Shown: positions 20,533 through 30,153, counted from the first letter of the stretch. The stretch is 64,000 bases of DNA from Rhizobium sp. WSM4643 (GCF_025152745.1 NZ_CP104040.1:1736001-1800000); one strand, 5' to 3'. Program-made: numbers and translations. The notes: a model not told the origin generated them from the sequence alone.

Positions 20533-21597
20533 TCAGATCGCTCGTGCGGTCGTCATCGGCGCGCGTTTGCCGCCGCAGCCCCAGTTCCAGTCACGACTTT
20601 TGCCGGTATCGAGGTGGACCGAATCCGTATGGCAATAGGTGCCGACGCCGCCGCGGTCCGGCAACGAGCGGATATAGGCGGCGATATCCCATTTCGTAAC
20701 ACCGTCGATCTGGATGTCGGCCGCCTCGCAGCTCTTGTGCATCGATTCGTCAGCCCCGCCGGCCAGGCGGTTGTGCTCTTCGTCTCGATAGCCGGAGGTG
20801 ACGATGACCGGTCGCCCGAAATGGTTTTCGACCGTCTTGATCACTTTCAGCAGGTCGGGCTTGAAGCAACCGACCTCGACCTTGTCGTTCTGGAGATGCA
20901 GCCCGTTCGGCGCGATGCGCGTCATGCCGGGCAGGGCCGCCTTGTGCAGGAGGCCCGAGAGGCTGCCGAGCAGGTTCTGCTTCGGCGCGCTGTAGAGCGC
21001 ATTCATCGTCGAGGTCGGAATGCTGCCCGTCGCCAGCGACGCAGTCTGCACAGGCGCAAGCTGCGTGCTGTTATTCTGCGAGGATTGCTGCGGCAGCACC
21101 GGCTCTGCCGGCTGTGTAGGCACGGGCGACTGGCTATAGACGCTGCTCCGCGCCGGTGCTGCACCTTCCACCGGCACATAGGCCTGCGGCTGAATGACGG
21201 TGGAGGTGCTATTGTTCTGCGGCGCCGGCTGGCGATCTGAAAAGATGCTCATCGACTGCGCGTTGATCCTGGTCGACTGCAGGACCAACCCGCCGATATT
21301 GGCAGGCGCCGCCGTTGCCGAGCCGGCGGGCGGAGCGGCGGCATTTGGATCTTGTGCCACGACCTGAGGCGCGCCCTGGACGCCGGAGACGTTGACGAGC
21401 CGTGGGTCCGTATAGACCGAACGTGGGGCAGGGCCCCCAGGCGCTGCGGTGGCAAGCTGCGGTGCTGCGGCTTGTGCTGGAACAACTGCGGCGGAATCGA
21501 GCGCCTTCTTGTCCGACGCGCAACTGGACAGCGCCAGCACCGAGGTGGCGATCAGCAAAGCGCCCGTCACGGGCATCCGCATCTGCATCTTACGCAA
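20533..21597 (-). CDS. Lipoprotein with M15-type peptidase domain (YcbK-like)
   Basis: A 354-residue protein with a lipoprotein signal (VLALSSCAS) and a long, Gln/Pro/Ala-rich low-complexity region up to about residue 240. The C-terminal 110 residues form an M15_3 / DUF882-like domain: VIVTSGYRDEEHNRLAGG, the S-x-H-x4-A-x-D motif (SMHKSCEAAD) and a final His in SVHLDTG, the three zinc ligands of D-Ala-D-Ala carboxypeptidase-like enzymes. It probably trims peptidoglycan in the periplasm. The TTG at 21597 has GGAGA eight bases upstream; an ATG nine bases later is the alternative. Confidence 0.88.
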   Translation of the reverse strand: MRKMQMRMPVTGALLIATSVLALSSCASDKKALDSAAVVPAQAAAPQLATAAPGGPAPRSVYTDPRLVNVSGVQGAPQVVAQDPNAAAPPAGSATAAPANIGGLVLQSTRINAQSMSIFSDRQPAPQNNSTSTVIQPQAYVPVEGAAPARSSVYSQSPVPTQPAEPVLPQQSSQNNSTQLAPVQTASLATGSIPTSTMNALYSAPKQNLLGSLSGLLHKAALPGMTRIAPNGLHLQNDKVEVGCFKPDLLKVIKTVENHFGRPVIVTSGYRDEEHNRLAGGADESMHKSCEAADIQIDGVTKWDIAAYIRSLPDRGGVGTYCHTDSVHLDTGKSRDWNWGCGGKRAPMTTARAI

Positions 21598-21763
21598 GCG
21601 ACAGTCTCCAGTTGATCCGGAAAATAAGCGAAAACCGCTTCTCTTCCGCTTCGAGTCGTTAGGAGATTGCCTGCGGGGCCGGATCGCGGCAAGCGCCGAA
21701 GCGTCGGCCGGACCCGAAATCGGAAAAGCCGCAAGCCTCGCAAAAGCCTTGCGCCGAAAAGCC

Positions 21764-22204
21764 TTACCAGGCGCCGGTATTGCCCATCGAGAGCCAGGGC
21801 TCAGTGGCCGGAAGCGGGCTGCCCTTTTGCAGGATTTCGATCGAGATACCGTCGGGCGAGCGCACGAACGCCATGTTCCCGTCGCGCGGCGGCCGGTTGA
21901 TGGTGACGCCGTTGTCCATCAGATTCTGGCAGGTCGCGTAAATATCGTCGACCTCATAAGCGAGGTGGCCGAAATTGCGACCTCCGCTATAATCTTCCGT
22001 GTCCCAATTGTAGGTAAGCTCGAGGCAGGGGGCCTTTTCGCTGCGCGCACGGTCGAGATCGTCGCGAGCAGCCAGGAAAACCAGGGTGAAGCGGCCCTTC
22101 TCGTTTTCGTGGCGGCGAATCTCCTCCAGCCCGAAAAGCGTGGTGTAAAAGGCAAGCGAGGCGTCCAGGTCTTTGACGCGCACCATTGTATGAAGATAAC
22201 GCAT
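21764..22204 (-). CDS. gloA: Lactoylglutathione lyase (glyoxalase I)
   Basis: This 146-residue metalloenzyme isomerises the methylglyoxal-glutathione hemithioacetal to S-lactoylglutathione. Visible are the first beta-alpha module (MRYLHTMVRVKDLDASLAFYTTLFGL) with the metal His, LELTYNWDTEDYSGGRNFGHLAYEVDD in the middle with Glu and His ligands, and the terminal FVRSPDGISIEILQKG with the last Glu. The ATG at 22204 has AAGGAG upstream. It is divergent from the cold-shock gene. Confidence 0.95.
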   Translation of the reverse strand: MRYLHTMVRVKDLDASLAFYTTLFGLEEIRRHENEKGRFTLVFLAARDDLDRARSEKAPCLELTYNWDTEDYSGGRNFGHLAYEVDDIYATCQNLMDNGVTINRPPRDGNMAFVRSPDGISIEILQKGSPLPATEPWLSMGNTGAW

Positions 22205-22399
22205 TCTATTTACTCCTTTATTGGGGCTAGCTTTTTTCGGCGAGCCGAGGTCAGCTTCGGGCAAGTCATCTTTATAAAATGTGCACCTGGGAATAACCGA
22301 AAACTAGGACTTGCGCTTATCCGTTACCAAGATGTTAATCTTGATTTCAAGAATCAGTTAACCGTAACAGTGTGACGCGTATTCGAGGGGCTGGCGACA

Positions 22400-22978
22400 A
22401 TGGCTGACAGGATTTCATCGAACGAATACTCCGACCTCGACGAGCTATCGGGAGAGGCGGTCGATCTTGTTGAAATCACCGGCGTCGTCAAGTGGTTCGA
22501 CGTTGCCAAGGGTTTCGGCTTCATCGTGCCAGACAACGGCATGCAGGATGTACTCCTGCACGTGACCTGCCTGCGCCGCGACGGCTACCAGACGATCCTC
22601 GAGGGAACGCGCATCGTCGCCCTCATCCAGCGCCGCGAGCGCGGCTATCAGGCTTTCAAGATCCTCTCGATGGACCAGTCGACCGCGGTTCATCCCTCGC
22701 AGCTGCCGCCGGTGCGCACCCATGTGCAGGTCACCGCAACGAGCGGACTCGAGCGTGCACTTGTCAAATGGTTCAACCGCACCAAGGGCTTCGGCTTCCT
22801 GACGCGCGGCGAGGGCACCGAAGACATCTTCGTGCACATGGAAACGCTCCGCCGCTTCGGCCTGACGGAACTGCGCCCCGGCCAGGTGGTGCTCGTCCGC
22901 TTCGGCGACGGAGAAAAGGGCTTGATGGCCGCAGAGATCCATCCCGACGTTCCGAGCCCGGCAAGCCGGTCGCACTGA
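22400..22978 (+). CDS. Protein with two cold-shock domains
   Basis: The 192-residue protein carries two cold-shock (OB-fold) domains. The first (about residues 28-95) has [18 protein letters not shown] and a slightly changed RNP2-like DVLLHVT; the second (about residues 122-188) has [18 protein letters not shown] and DIFVHMETL. Such double-CSD proteins are typical of alphaproteobacteria and bind single-stranded RNA or DNA. About 195 bases of untranslated sequence precede it, which is usual for csp genes. The DUF192 gene follows after two bases. Confidence 0.94.
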   Translation: MADRISSNEYSDLDELSGEAVDLVEITGVVKWFDVAKGFGFIVPDNGMQDVLLHVTCLRRDGYQTILEGTRIVALIQRRERGYQAFKILSMDQSTAVHPSQLPPVRTHVQVTATSGLERALVKWFNRTKGFGFLTRGEGTEDIFVHMETLRRFGLTELRPGQVVLVRFGDGEKGLMAAEIHPDVPSPASRSH

Positions 22979-22980
22979 AC

Positions 22981-23469
22981 ATGCGCGGCCTAATCCTATT
23001 TGATGCTATCAGAAGCGCCATCCTGGCGCTTTTTTTCATGGTTGGGCTGCCGGCCTTCGCTGACGAGCAGATGCGGTTCGACAAGGAGCCGCTGCTCATC
23101 CAGACTGCTGCGGGCAAGGTGTTGCATTTTACTGTCGAGATCGCCGCGACCCCGGATCAGCGCGCCCGCGGCCTGATGTTTCGCAAGGTGATGGCCGATG
23201 ATGCCGGCATGATCTTCGATTTCGACGAGCCAAGGCGCGTCACCATGTGGATGGAAAACACCATCCTGCCGCTCGACATGCTCTTTGCCGACGACGCCGG
23301 TACGATTCGCCACATCAAGGAAAAGGCAGTGCCCTATTCGCGCGACATCATCGATTCGATGGTTGCGGTGAAATACGTCGTCGAACTCAACGCCGGCATT
23401 GTTGCCAAACTCGGAATCAAGCCTGGCGACAGGATCGTCAGCGCCACGACGACGAAGAAGGCGAAGTGA
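22981..23469 (+). CDS. DUF192 exported protein
   Basis: The 162-residue protein has a signal peptide (hydrophobic run to about residue 26, GLPAFADEQ) and a complete DUF192 domain: an A-x-T-P-x-Q-R-A-R-G-LMFRK block, the DFDEPRRVTMWMENTILPLDMLF core and the C-terminal VELNAGIVAKLGIKPGD. DUF192 proteins are small periplasmic or extracellular proteins of unclear function. The start follows the cold-shock gene stop by two bases, so the two are probably co-transcribed. Confidence 0.93.
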   Translation: MRGLILFDAIRSAILALFFMVGLPAFADEQMRFDKEPLLIQTAAGKVLHFTVEIAATPDQRARGLMFRKVMADDAGMIFDFDEPRRVTMWMENTILPLDMLFADDAGTIRHIKEKAVPYSRDIIDSMVAVKYVVELNAGIVAKLGIKPGDRIVSATTTKKAK

Positions 23470-23526
23470 CGGCGCGTGCCGCGGTGCACCTGCCAAGGAA
23501 TTCAAAAATATCGGGATATTGAATGA

Positions 23527-23549
23527 TCGGAGTGGAGAGATTCGAACTC
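23527..23549. repeat. Displaced tRNA-Pro 3' end, distal attachment site of a small element
   Basis: The 23 bases are identical to the 3' end of tRNA-Pro(TGG) at 24967-24989, in the same orientation. Outside of the repeat the two sites differ at once on one side and after one mismatch on the other (TGA here for TGG of the CCA end). This is the signature of integration into a tRNA 3' end. Confidence 0.85.
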
Positions 23550-23676
23550 GTATAGACTATTGAAAAACAATGACTATTTACACTCTTTGTAACGCTGTTA
23601 CGACCTAACTTCTGTCATACCCAATGATCGTTATGTCGTGTCACCGGGAAGCACAAGAGATCATTCATTCATCGCC

Positions 23677-24387
23677 TTACGCGCCATGGCGCTCGCCGAG
23701 CAATGCCATACGCCAGAATTCATTAGCTTGATCGAGAAAGATCCGCTCTTGTTCGTCCAAGCTGGAGTTGTCCCCGCTGACGGCGATTCGGGCGTTTTCA
23801 ACGAAAGCCTTCGCGCAATCGGTAAGACGGAAAAGTTGATTGTAGATCGGCTTCACGTCCACGTCGGTCATCAGCGAGTGAGCCATGAAAGTATCTCGAA
23901 ATGCCTTTAGCGTCTTCAGTCCGCCACGTCCAAACTGTCCTTTGAATGTTTCGGAGTAGCTTGCTGACACGCGCTCAAGCGCGTTCGCGCAATCTCGCTC
24001 GAATTGGTCAGCGTAGCTTCGTGAACCGGGAATCCAGTTGCGGGCGCGGGCCTTAAGTTCCCTCTGGCATCGCTTCTGTCGAAGTAGCCGGATCGTCAGC
24101 GGGATCGAAGCAATATCGCGGCTGTTGACATGCCGGTTTCTATTTCCCACGTCGTAAAGTCTCGCGAGGTGCATGGCGAGATCAAAGGCCAAGCTCTGCA
24201 TGATGGCGTTGAAAGCAACGGCGCCCGGAAGGGCGTTAGGTAGGTTCGGGATGAGGGCATTACCCGCTTCCATCGTCGCCTCTATCCGGATCGCGTTGAC
24301 GATGTTGCGGTAGAGAACCGGAATCATCATATCGAGCCGGGCAATTGCGTCTGCGTTGGATAGCAGAACCTTCTTCTTTTTCGCCAT
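23677..24387 (-). CDS. HEPN-domain-like protein (AbiU2-type), orphan
   Basis: A 236-residue, largely helical protein with no signal peptide. Near residue 165 it has KAFRDTFMAHS, an arginine and histidine spaced R-x5-H in a helix, as in HEPN ribonucleases (R-x4-6-H). The general arrangement, an N-terminal helical pair and the R/H motif after the middle, resembles AbiU2-type HEPN proteins of abortive infection systems. That assignment is by eye. The start codon is only 30 bases from the start of a divergent micro-ORF. Composition differs from core genes. Confidence 0.6.
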   Translation of the reverse strand: MAKKKKVLLSNADAIARLDMMIPVLYRNIVNAIRIEATMEAGNALIPNLPNALPGAVAFNAIMQSLAFDLAMHLARLYDVGNRNRHVNSRDIASIPLTIRLLRQKRCQRELKARARNWIPGSRSYADQFERDCANALERVSASYSETFKGQFGRGGLKTLKAFRDTFMAHSLMTDVDVKPIYNQLFRLTDCAKAFVENARIAVSGDNSSLDEQERIFLDQANEFWRMALLGERHGA

Positions 24388-24417
24388 ATGATACCGTAGA
24401 GTCGTAGCGGGGGACCA

Positions 24418-24537
24418 ATGGTGACTTTAACTGACGCTTCGAAGGAAATGAAAGAACAAGCTCGCAAGCTCGATGATATGTTGACCCTCGCGTATGGCCC
24501 GCATGCTGAGCACGGGTTTCTTAGGAGGGTAGGGTGA
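24418..24537 (+). CDS. 39-residue micro-ORF, translationally coupled
   Basis: From the ATG at 24418 a 39-codon frame runs to a TGA at 24535-24537, overlapping the GTG start of the next gene by four bases (GTGA). The product would be charged and soluble, with a short helix rich in Lys, Glu and Met. The AGGAGGG ribosome site of the next gene lies inside its last codons. It may be a true small protein or a leader that couples translation. The divergent start of the HEPN-like gene is 30 bases away. Confidence 0.45.
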   Translation: MVTLTDASKEMKEQARKLDDMLTLAYGPHAEHGFLRRVG

Positions 24538-24842
24538 CCAAGCGCGTAAGTATTATCTGTCTAGTCGGTTTCATCATCTGTTTGCTTGGCGTGTTTGCCC
24601 TAGGAATTTTCAGTGGGGGTGTGGAATATATGGGTGTGTTCGTCAGATATACATACAATATTCTTTGGGCGATTCTTGTATTACTATTTCTGCCGGGCCT
24701 GATGAGTTATTTATTTTCGCGGGCGTGGCCGGAGTTTCGCAAGGATAAAGCCAATAGAGAATTCGTGCGCAAGAATCCCTTGTTGACGTTTTTTATATGG
24801 CGCGAAATCAGGGATGAAGGGATAGACGATGGGCATCATTAG
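24534..24842 (+). CDS. Small membrane protein, two or three helices, orphan
   Basis: The 102-residue protein starts at a GTG with an excellent AGGAGGG site. It has hydrophobic segments about residues 7-27 and 40-62 and a basic, soluble C-terminal 40 residues. No family recognised. The position next to a divergent HEPN-like protein in a tRNA-borne element suggests, without proof, a part in a defence or toxin-type module. Confidence 0.6.
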   Translation: MTKRVSIICLVGFIICLLGVFALGIFSGGVEYMGVFVRYTYNILWAILVLLFLPGLMSYLFSRAWPEFRKDKANREFVRKNPLLTFFIWREIRDEGIDDGHH

Positions 24843-24963
24843 GAAGCAGTGACTAAGAATTTGCGCCCGCGGCGACAAGTGCTCTCACGGCGCTCTCACA
24901 AGGCCATCTGCGGGAGCTGCAGCGGAAACATCAAATTCACATTGTTATCAGGGGGAAACACGG

Positions 24964-25040
<77 letters not shown>

Positions 25041-25224
25041 TGCCGTGAATGGCAGGGGAGATACACGGTTCACTTCGCCGTCGCAACCCATAAATCCAGC
25101 TCTGGCCGAATATTCCTCGCCGGACCTGTGGATGCAAGATAGAAAAATCTTGATGGGCGGTCAGTCTGCTTACCAGCGCACTAATCCGTTTGCCCGGCAC
25201 AATTGGCGTCAGGGCAATTCTACC

Positions 25225-25467
<243 letters not shown>

Positions 25468-25745
25468 TCAAGAGATGGCTGGCTCGACCCGAGGGGAAGA
25501 ATGCGCACAGCCGCTTGTCCTCCGACATTCTTTGTTTCCCTAACGCATCGGCTTGTCATGGGATGGAGTCGGCAGCGTCGTCGTGCACCGCCTTTTTCCT
25601 TGAAAAAGCGGGGATTCGCCGCTAAGCAAAATTCATCTCTTTGCGTTATCCTCAGCGATGATGCAAAAGGCCCGGCACGGGCCGGCAACGGGATTGAGAC
25701 CATAAATGGCGGGCATTGTCCCGCATAGTCGGAGACGCTGCAGTC

Positions 25746-26051
25746 ATGTCTGCCAAGATCTATCGTCCAGCCAAGACCGCAATGCAGTCCGGCAAGGCCA
25801 AGACCAATCTCTGGGTGCTTGAGTTCGATCAGGAGTCTCCGCTTAAGATCGATCCGATCATGGGCTACACCTCTTCGGGTGACATGCGCCAGCAGGTGAA
25901 GCTCACCTTCGAAACGCAGGAACTCGCCGAAGCCTATGCCCAACGCAACGGTATCGACTACCGCGTCATCGCGCCGAAGGACCCGACACGCCAGGTTGTC
26001 GCCTATCCGGACAATTTCCGCTATACCCGCACGCAGCCCTGGACGCATTGA
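25746..26051 (+). CDS. Complex I NDUFS4 (ETC_C1)-like subunit
   Basis: The 101-residue protein is an ETC complex I subunit of the NDUFS4 / 18 kDa type. It begins [27 protein letters not shown], continues with [26 protein letters not shown], and ends in [14 protein letters not shown], the RRPxPWTH-like terminal motif of the family. In Paracoccus and mitochondria it binds the peripheral arm. The ATG at 25746 fits the family start; the next gene is tRNA-Arg on the same strand. Confidence 0.94.
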   Translation: MSAKIYRPAKTAMQSGKAKTNLWVLEFDQESPLKIDPIMGYTSSGDMRQQVKLTFETQELAEAYAQRNGIDYRVIAPKDPTRQVVAYPDNFRYTRTQPWTH

Positions 26052-26108
26052 GATTTCTGGTCCAGATATGCCGCATCCGGTCGCGCTCGTGAGACGCGGC
26101 CGCCGGAC

Positions 26109-26185
<77 letters not shown>

Positions 26186-26307
26186 CAAATTCAATGACTT
26201 GAAGCCGCCCGTGACCAGCCCGAAGGAGCCTGGTCACCGGGCGCTCACATTTGGACCGCGCCCGGCGAATCCCGCGTACGGCGGCCGGACGGGCGTCCCA
26301 GACCGGT

Positions 26308-26507
26308 GCGGAATTATTGTTTGAACTGATCTCGCAAGACGTCGACGAGTGCCATCTGATCACCAGCAACCTTGCGTTCGAGGAATCCTGGGATCCGAGT
26401 GCCTGACCGGCGCTCTGCTGGACCGCGTCACCCGCCACGTCGACATCCGCGAGATGAACGGCGACAGTTATCGCCTCGCGCAAGTCCGCACTCGAAAGGC
26501 CGGCTGA
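26308..26507 (+). pseudogene. IS21-family istB relic (C-terminal part)
   Basis: Two frame-shifted pieces match the end of IstB helper ATPases of IS21 elements: AELLFELISQD ... LITSNLAFEE, a stop, then in another frame LTGALLDRVTRHVDIREMNGDSYRLAQVR. The Walker motifs and istA are absent. It is a decayed scar of an IS21-type insertion 120 bases after tRNA-Arg. Confidence 0.75.
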
Positions 26508-26691
26508 CAGCCGTCAAAAAAATCGCAGCGCGCGGATGGGATCGCCGTTCGGGCTACGCCCTCCCAGCTTGCTCATCCACGCGCTGAAGTAGTCGAATTT
26601 TGCGCGCCGCGTGGCGGGTTTTACTCCGCCGTCGACACATTTTGTTAGCACGATTGTTGCGGCGATCGGACGACCGCCGCAACAGGTATAG

Positions 26692-28539
26692 TTACAGGAT
26701 CAAATCGCCTGCCCCCAGGTGGACGAGGCCCTGCAGCTGAATCTCGAAGTCATGAACGCCGTCGCCGTTCAGGTCGGCCTGGACAACGGTAATATCGTGA
26801 TCGGATCCAGCATTGTCTTGATAGTGCCAAGCGAGCGCGCCAGCCTTCTTATCGAACAAGGCATTCTCTTGCGCCTGGAAATGGAAGGCTGCATCGCCCT
26901 GCGCAGAGCCATTCGCATCGATCGCCGAGAGGTCTATCTTGTCGACGCCATGCTGGAAGTCGGTGATGACGTCGCGGTTCCAGCCGGACCCGGTCTCCGT
27001 CGCTGTCTTGAAGGTAAACGTATCCGAGCCGATACCACCGCTCATGATGTCCTTTCCGGCACCACCAATGAGGACGTCCGAGCCGGCGCCGCCCTTCAAC
27101 ACGTCATTGCCGCCGAGACCCTTGTAGGTTTCGTTGCCGCCGTTGGACTGACCGGTGTGTGGCAGGTAGTCGTTACCCTCGGTGCCGGTATATACCTTCG
27201 TCGATGTGGTCGGCGTTGTCGGCTCTGTCGGTTGCGTCGGCGTGGTCGGCGTTCCCGAGCCGGAGCTCGGCTGCGTCGGCGTGGTTGGCTCTGTCGGCGT
27301 GGTCGGCGTTGTCGGTTGCGTCGGCGTGGTTGGCGTTCCCGGTGCCGCGCTGGAGCCCGATTCGTAGGCACCCATATCGACAGTTCCAACGACGCGAGCG
27401 TGGCCGTCCAGATCGGTCGAGCCGACGCCGTACTTGGTGGTTCCACCGTCGATCGCCGACGAGCCGGAGCCGAGGTGGAAGTTGTCGGTCGCTGCCCCCG
27501 CGAAATGCGGGTCGACACCGAGCTTGTTGCCGTTCGTCGCACTCGGCATCGCGTTGCCGCCGTCGGTCCTGACCGAGTCCTGGCCGGCCGTGCCGTTGTA
27601 AGTGATGTTGTTGGCCCAGACGGTGTTGGCGTTGGTGTAGCCACCGTACGACGTGTTATCGACAGCGGTGTTGTTCTTGTTCACCGATGGGTCGGCTACG
27701 GCGACGTTGTTGACCCAGGTGTTGTTGCTCGACTGCGCGTTGCTGAGTTCGCCGCGCCAGGTGCCGTCGTTCAGCGGGTCCTGGTTGTTGTGATATGCTG
27801 TGTTGTTCTGCACCGTGACGGAGTCGCTCCAGGCAACCTGGACGCCTTTGCCGCCGTTCTCGTAGACCAGGTTGTTGTCGACGAGGGTCTTAAACGTATA
27901 GTTCGGATGACCATCCGCCTGTGTGCTCTGAAAATCGTCGATGATGATGCCGTTGCCATCGGTGTGCGCACCCGTCTTCGTGACGTTGTCGTGCGAGATG
28001 TTGTTTTGTACGATATTCCGGTAGCCGGTCGTCGAGGTATCGCCGGTGATGTTCCGGTTCTCGTAGATCGAGATGCCCGAGAACCAGCCCGTGGACGCGT
28101 TATGGTAGGTCTCGTTCCCGACGATCTTGACGAAGTCAGAATAGTTGAACTGAATGCCCGACTCGCCGCTGTCGTGGACCTTGTTGTTGAGAATTGAGAC
28201 GTGATGGACGTTGTTCGCTTCGATGCCGTCACCGTTGCCGCCCTTGATGTCGAAGCCGTCGATTGTCACGTAGTTGGCGTTGACACTGATCCCGGTGTAC
28301 GAGCCCGCGGGCGGCCGGATCAGCGCTGCGCCAGGCACTTCCGAGCGTAGCGTGATGTCGCCTGCCGCCGAGCCGTCCTTGTCGATGTTGATGCTCTCGT
28401 TGTAGGTTCCTGGCTTCACCACCACCTCGTCGCCGGGCTTAAGGTTCGCCGACATTGCCTCGCCAATCGTGCGAAAGGGAGTGGAGGCACTTCCGTTACC
28501 ACCGCCGCTGCCGGTCGTCGCTACATAGTATGTCGTCAT
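26692..28539 (-). CDS. Secreted RTX protein with right-handed parallel beta-helix
   Basis: The 615-residue protein has three parts. The N-terminal 390 residues form a parallel beta-helix of the pectate-lyase / NosD type: DUF1565-like TIGEAMSANLKPGDEVVVKPGTY, then many N- and V-rich coils (e.g. VHHVSILNNKVHDSGESGI). A Thr/Pro-repeat linker (TPTTPTQPTTPT-like, about residues 395-455) follows. The C-terminus holds RTX calcium repeats (GGNDVLKGGAGSDVLIGGAG, about residues 470-500) and an uncleaved type I secretion tail. There is no N-terminal signal, as expected for type I export. It may act on polysaccharide (lyase or epimerase), but no catalytic set was identified. The ATG at 28539 has GAGGAA upstream. 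No ABC transporter or HlyD gene adjoins. Confidence 0.88.
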   Translation of the reverse strand: MTTYYVATTGSGGGNGSASTPFRTIGEAMSANLKPGDEVVVKPGTYNESINIDKDGSAAGDITLRSEVPGAALIRPPAGSYTGISVNANYVTIDGFDIKGGNGDGIEANNVHHVSILNNKVHDSGESGIQFNYSDFVKIVGNETYHNASTGWFSGISIYENRNITGDTSTTGYRNIVQNNISHDNVTKTGAHTDGNGIIIDDFQSTQADGHPNYTFKTLVDNNLVYENGGKGVQVAWSDSVTVQNNTAYHNNQDPLNDGTWRGELSNAQSSNNTWVNNVAVADPSVNKNNTAVDNTSYGGYTNANTVWANNITYNGTAGQDSVRTDGGNAMPSATNGNKLGVDPHFAGAATDNFHLGSGSSAIDGGTTKYGVGSTDLDGHARVVGTVDMGAYESGSSAAPGTPTTPTQPTTPTTPTEPTTPTQPSSGSGTPTTPTQPTEPTTPTTSTKVYTGTEGNDYLPHTGQSNGGNETYKGLGGNDVLKGGAGSDVLIGGAGKDIMSGGIGSDTFTFKTATETGSGWNRDVITDFQHGVDKIDLSAIDANGSAQGDAAFHFQAQENALFDKKAGALAWHYQDNAGSDHDITVVQADLNGDGVHDFEIQLQGLVHLGAGDLIL

Positions 28540-28954
28540 GTTCTTGTTCCTCAACCTTAGCGTTGTCTTTGCCGGTACTATTTTTGGTTAATCAGGCGTT
28601 ACGGCGAGGGGTTATAGGGTGACATCCTGGAGGGCGCAACAGTAGAGCGATAGTAAGTGCTTGACAAACATAGCCATATTGCTGCCACATTATCAAAATC
28701 GATCCGAAGTTACGTTTTGAAATATTTAGTGAAATTTGAGTCGCCCAAATTGAGGCAGTATAAAGGTCTCGCTTTCCGCGAATTATTCTTTCTGCAACTA
28801 CCGCGATATACGCCCCTTGAAAACATTGGAAAAACCTGACGGGCGTGAGCGGATTCCTCCCGCGAAGGGCGGAATCGACATTTTTTCTGTATTTAGCGAT
28901 TTTAGGCAGCGCCGCTTTACCGATTGGGACAAATCGAGAGGGTGATGGGAGGGC

Positions 28955-29119
28955 ATGACCGCAGCAGATTCGGCCAAACCCATTGTTCAGCATTTCAAGC
29001 GCCGCCGATTCCCCGCCGAGATCATTGGGCATGCGGTACGACTGTACTTTCGGTTTCCGCTGCGCCTGCGTCATATCGAGAATCTGCGTGCCGAGCGTCG
29101 TATCGATGTCTCGTTCCAG
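28955..29119 (+). pseudogene. IS6-family transposase, N-terminal fragment
   Basis: From the ATG at 28955, 55 codons match the start of IS6/IS26-type transposases: HFKRRRFPAEIIGHAVRLYFRFPLRLRHIE followed by ERRIDVSFQ, the family's "FP-x-E-I-I-x-x-A-V-x-L-Y-x-R-F-P-L" pattern. The match ends exactly where the IS256-type transposase on the other strand also loses its homology (29119/29120). The DDE part is missing. The 28540-28954 stretch upstream holds no gene; part of it may be the left end of this IS. Confidence 0.7.
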
Positions 29120-30153
29120 CGGCGAATCTCCTCGTTGAAGCGCTCGAGCATGTTGGTGCTCTTGAGATGCTTGTGGTGGGTGCGCGGCAGGCGGAAGAAG
29201 GTCAGCGTCTGCTCGATGGCTTCCTCGAGCCAGCCGGTCAGCCGTGGATATTTTCCCGACCATTTACCAAGCCAGGCGGACAGATCGGCCTTCGCCTCGG
29301 CGAGGTCGCGCCGGTCGTAGATCCATCGCAGTTCCTGCAGGCAATCGTCGCCGTGCTTGCGCGGCAGATGGTCGAGCGCATTGCGCAGGAAGTGCACATA
29401 GCAGCGCTGCCAGGCGGCTTCCGGAATGACCTCGCCGATGGCCGCGACGAGGCCGGCATGATCGTCGGAGACGACGAATTCGACACCCTTGAGGCCGCGG
29501 GCTTTCAATCCCAGCAGGAAGTCCTTCCAGGCCGAGCGGCTCTCGCGGCTGGCCATCTCGACGGACAGGATTTGCCGCCGGCCATCCCAATCGATGCCGA
29601 CGGCGATCAGCACCGCCTGGCTCCTGACGACGCCGGCCTCTCTGACCTTCTCATAACGGGCATCGAGGATGAGGTAGGGAAAGGGCTCTTGAAGCGGGCG
29701 GCAGGCAAAGGCCTTCAGGCTTTCATCGAGCCGCTTGTTGATCGCCGAGATCGATGAGGCCGAGAACGCATGCCCACACAGTTCTTCGGTGATCGCCTTG
29801 ACCTTGCGCGTCGACACCCCCTGCACATACATCTCGGCCAGCGTGGCGACCAGCGCCCGCTCCGAGCGCTGGTAGCGTTCGAACAGCTCGGTGGAGAAGT
29901 GCCCCGAGCGGTCCTGCGGCACCCTGAGCTCCAATTTACCCACCCGCGTCATCAGCGTGCGGCCGTAATGGCCGGAGCGGTAGCCGAGCCGTTCGGGCGT
30001 GCGTTCGCCTTTCGCGGCTCCTAAAGCCTCGTCCATCTCGGCTTCAAGGACCTCCTGCATCACCGCGCGCAGCACCTCGTGCAGCCCATCGGGGTTCGAA
30101 AGCAGAATGTCTTTGACGGTAGCAACAGCAGTCTTATCTTCAGTCTTGGTCAT
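29071..30153 (-). pseudogene. IS256-family transposase, C-terminally truncated
   Basis: The 360-residue frame is an IS256/mutator-type transposase. The D residues in LDARYEKVR and VVSDDHAGL and the E in NMLERFNEE are the DDE triad, and the C-x2-H pattern RCYVHFLRNALDHLP is typical. After EEIRR, which normally continues with about 40 more residues, the frame runs into unrelated sequence (WNETSIRR...) that is the complement of an IS6-type gene. The C-terminal part is therefore lost and the enzyme is probably inactive. Confidence 0.88.

Noticed and set aside
22492..23469. Longer 325-codon version of the DUF192 gene
   Set aside because: The extra 5' part overlaps the cold-shock gene in another frame; the signal peptide begins at the ATG at 22981.
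26719..28197. Plus-strand frame of 492 codons over the RTX gene
   Set aside because: Shadow of the repetitive beta-helix/RTX gene; Val/Arg/Gly-rich and without motif.
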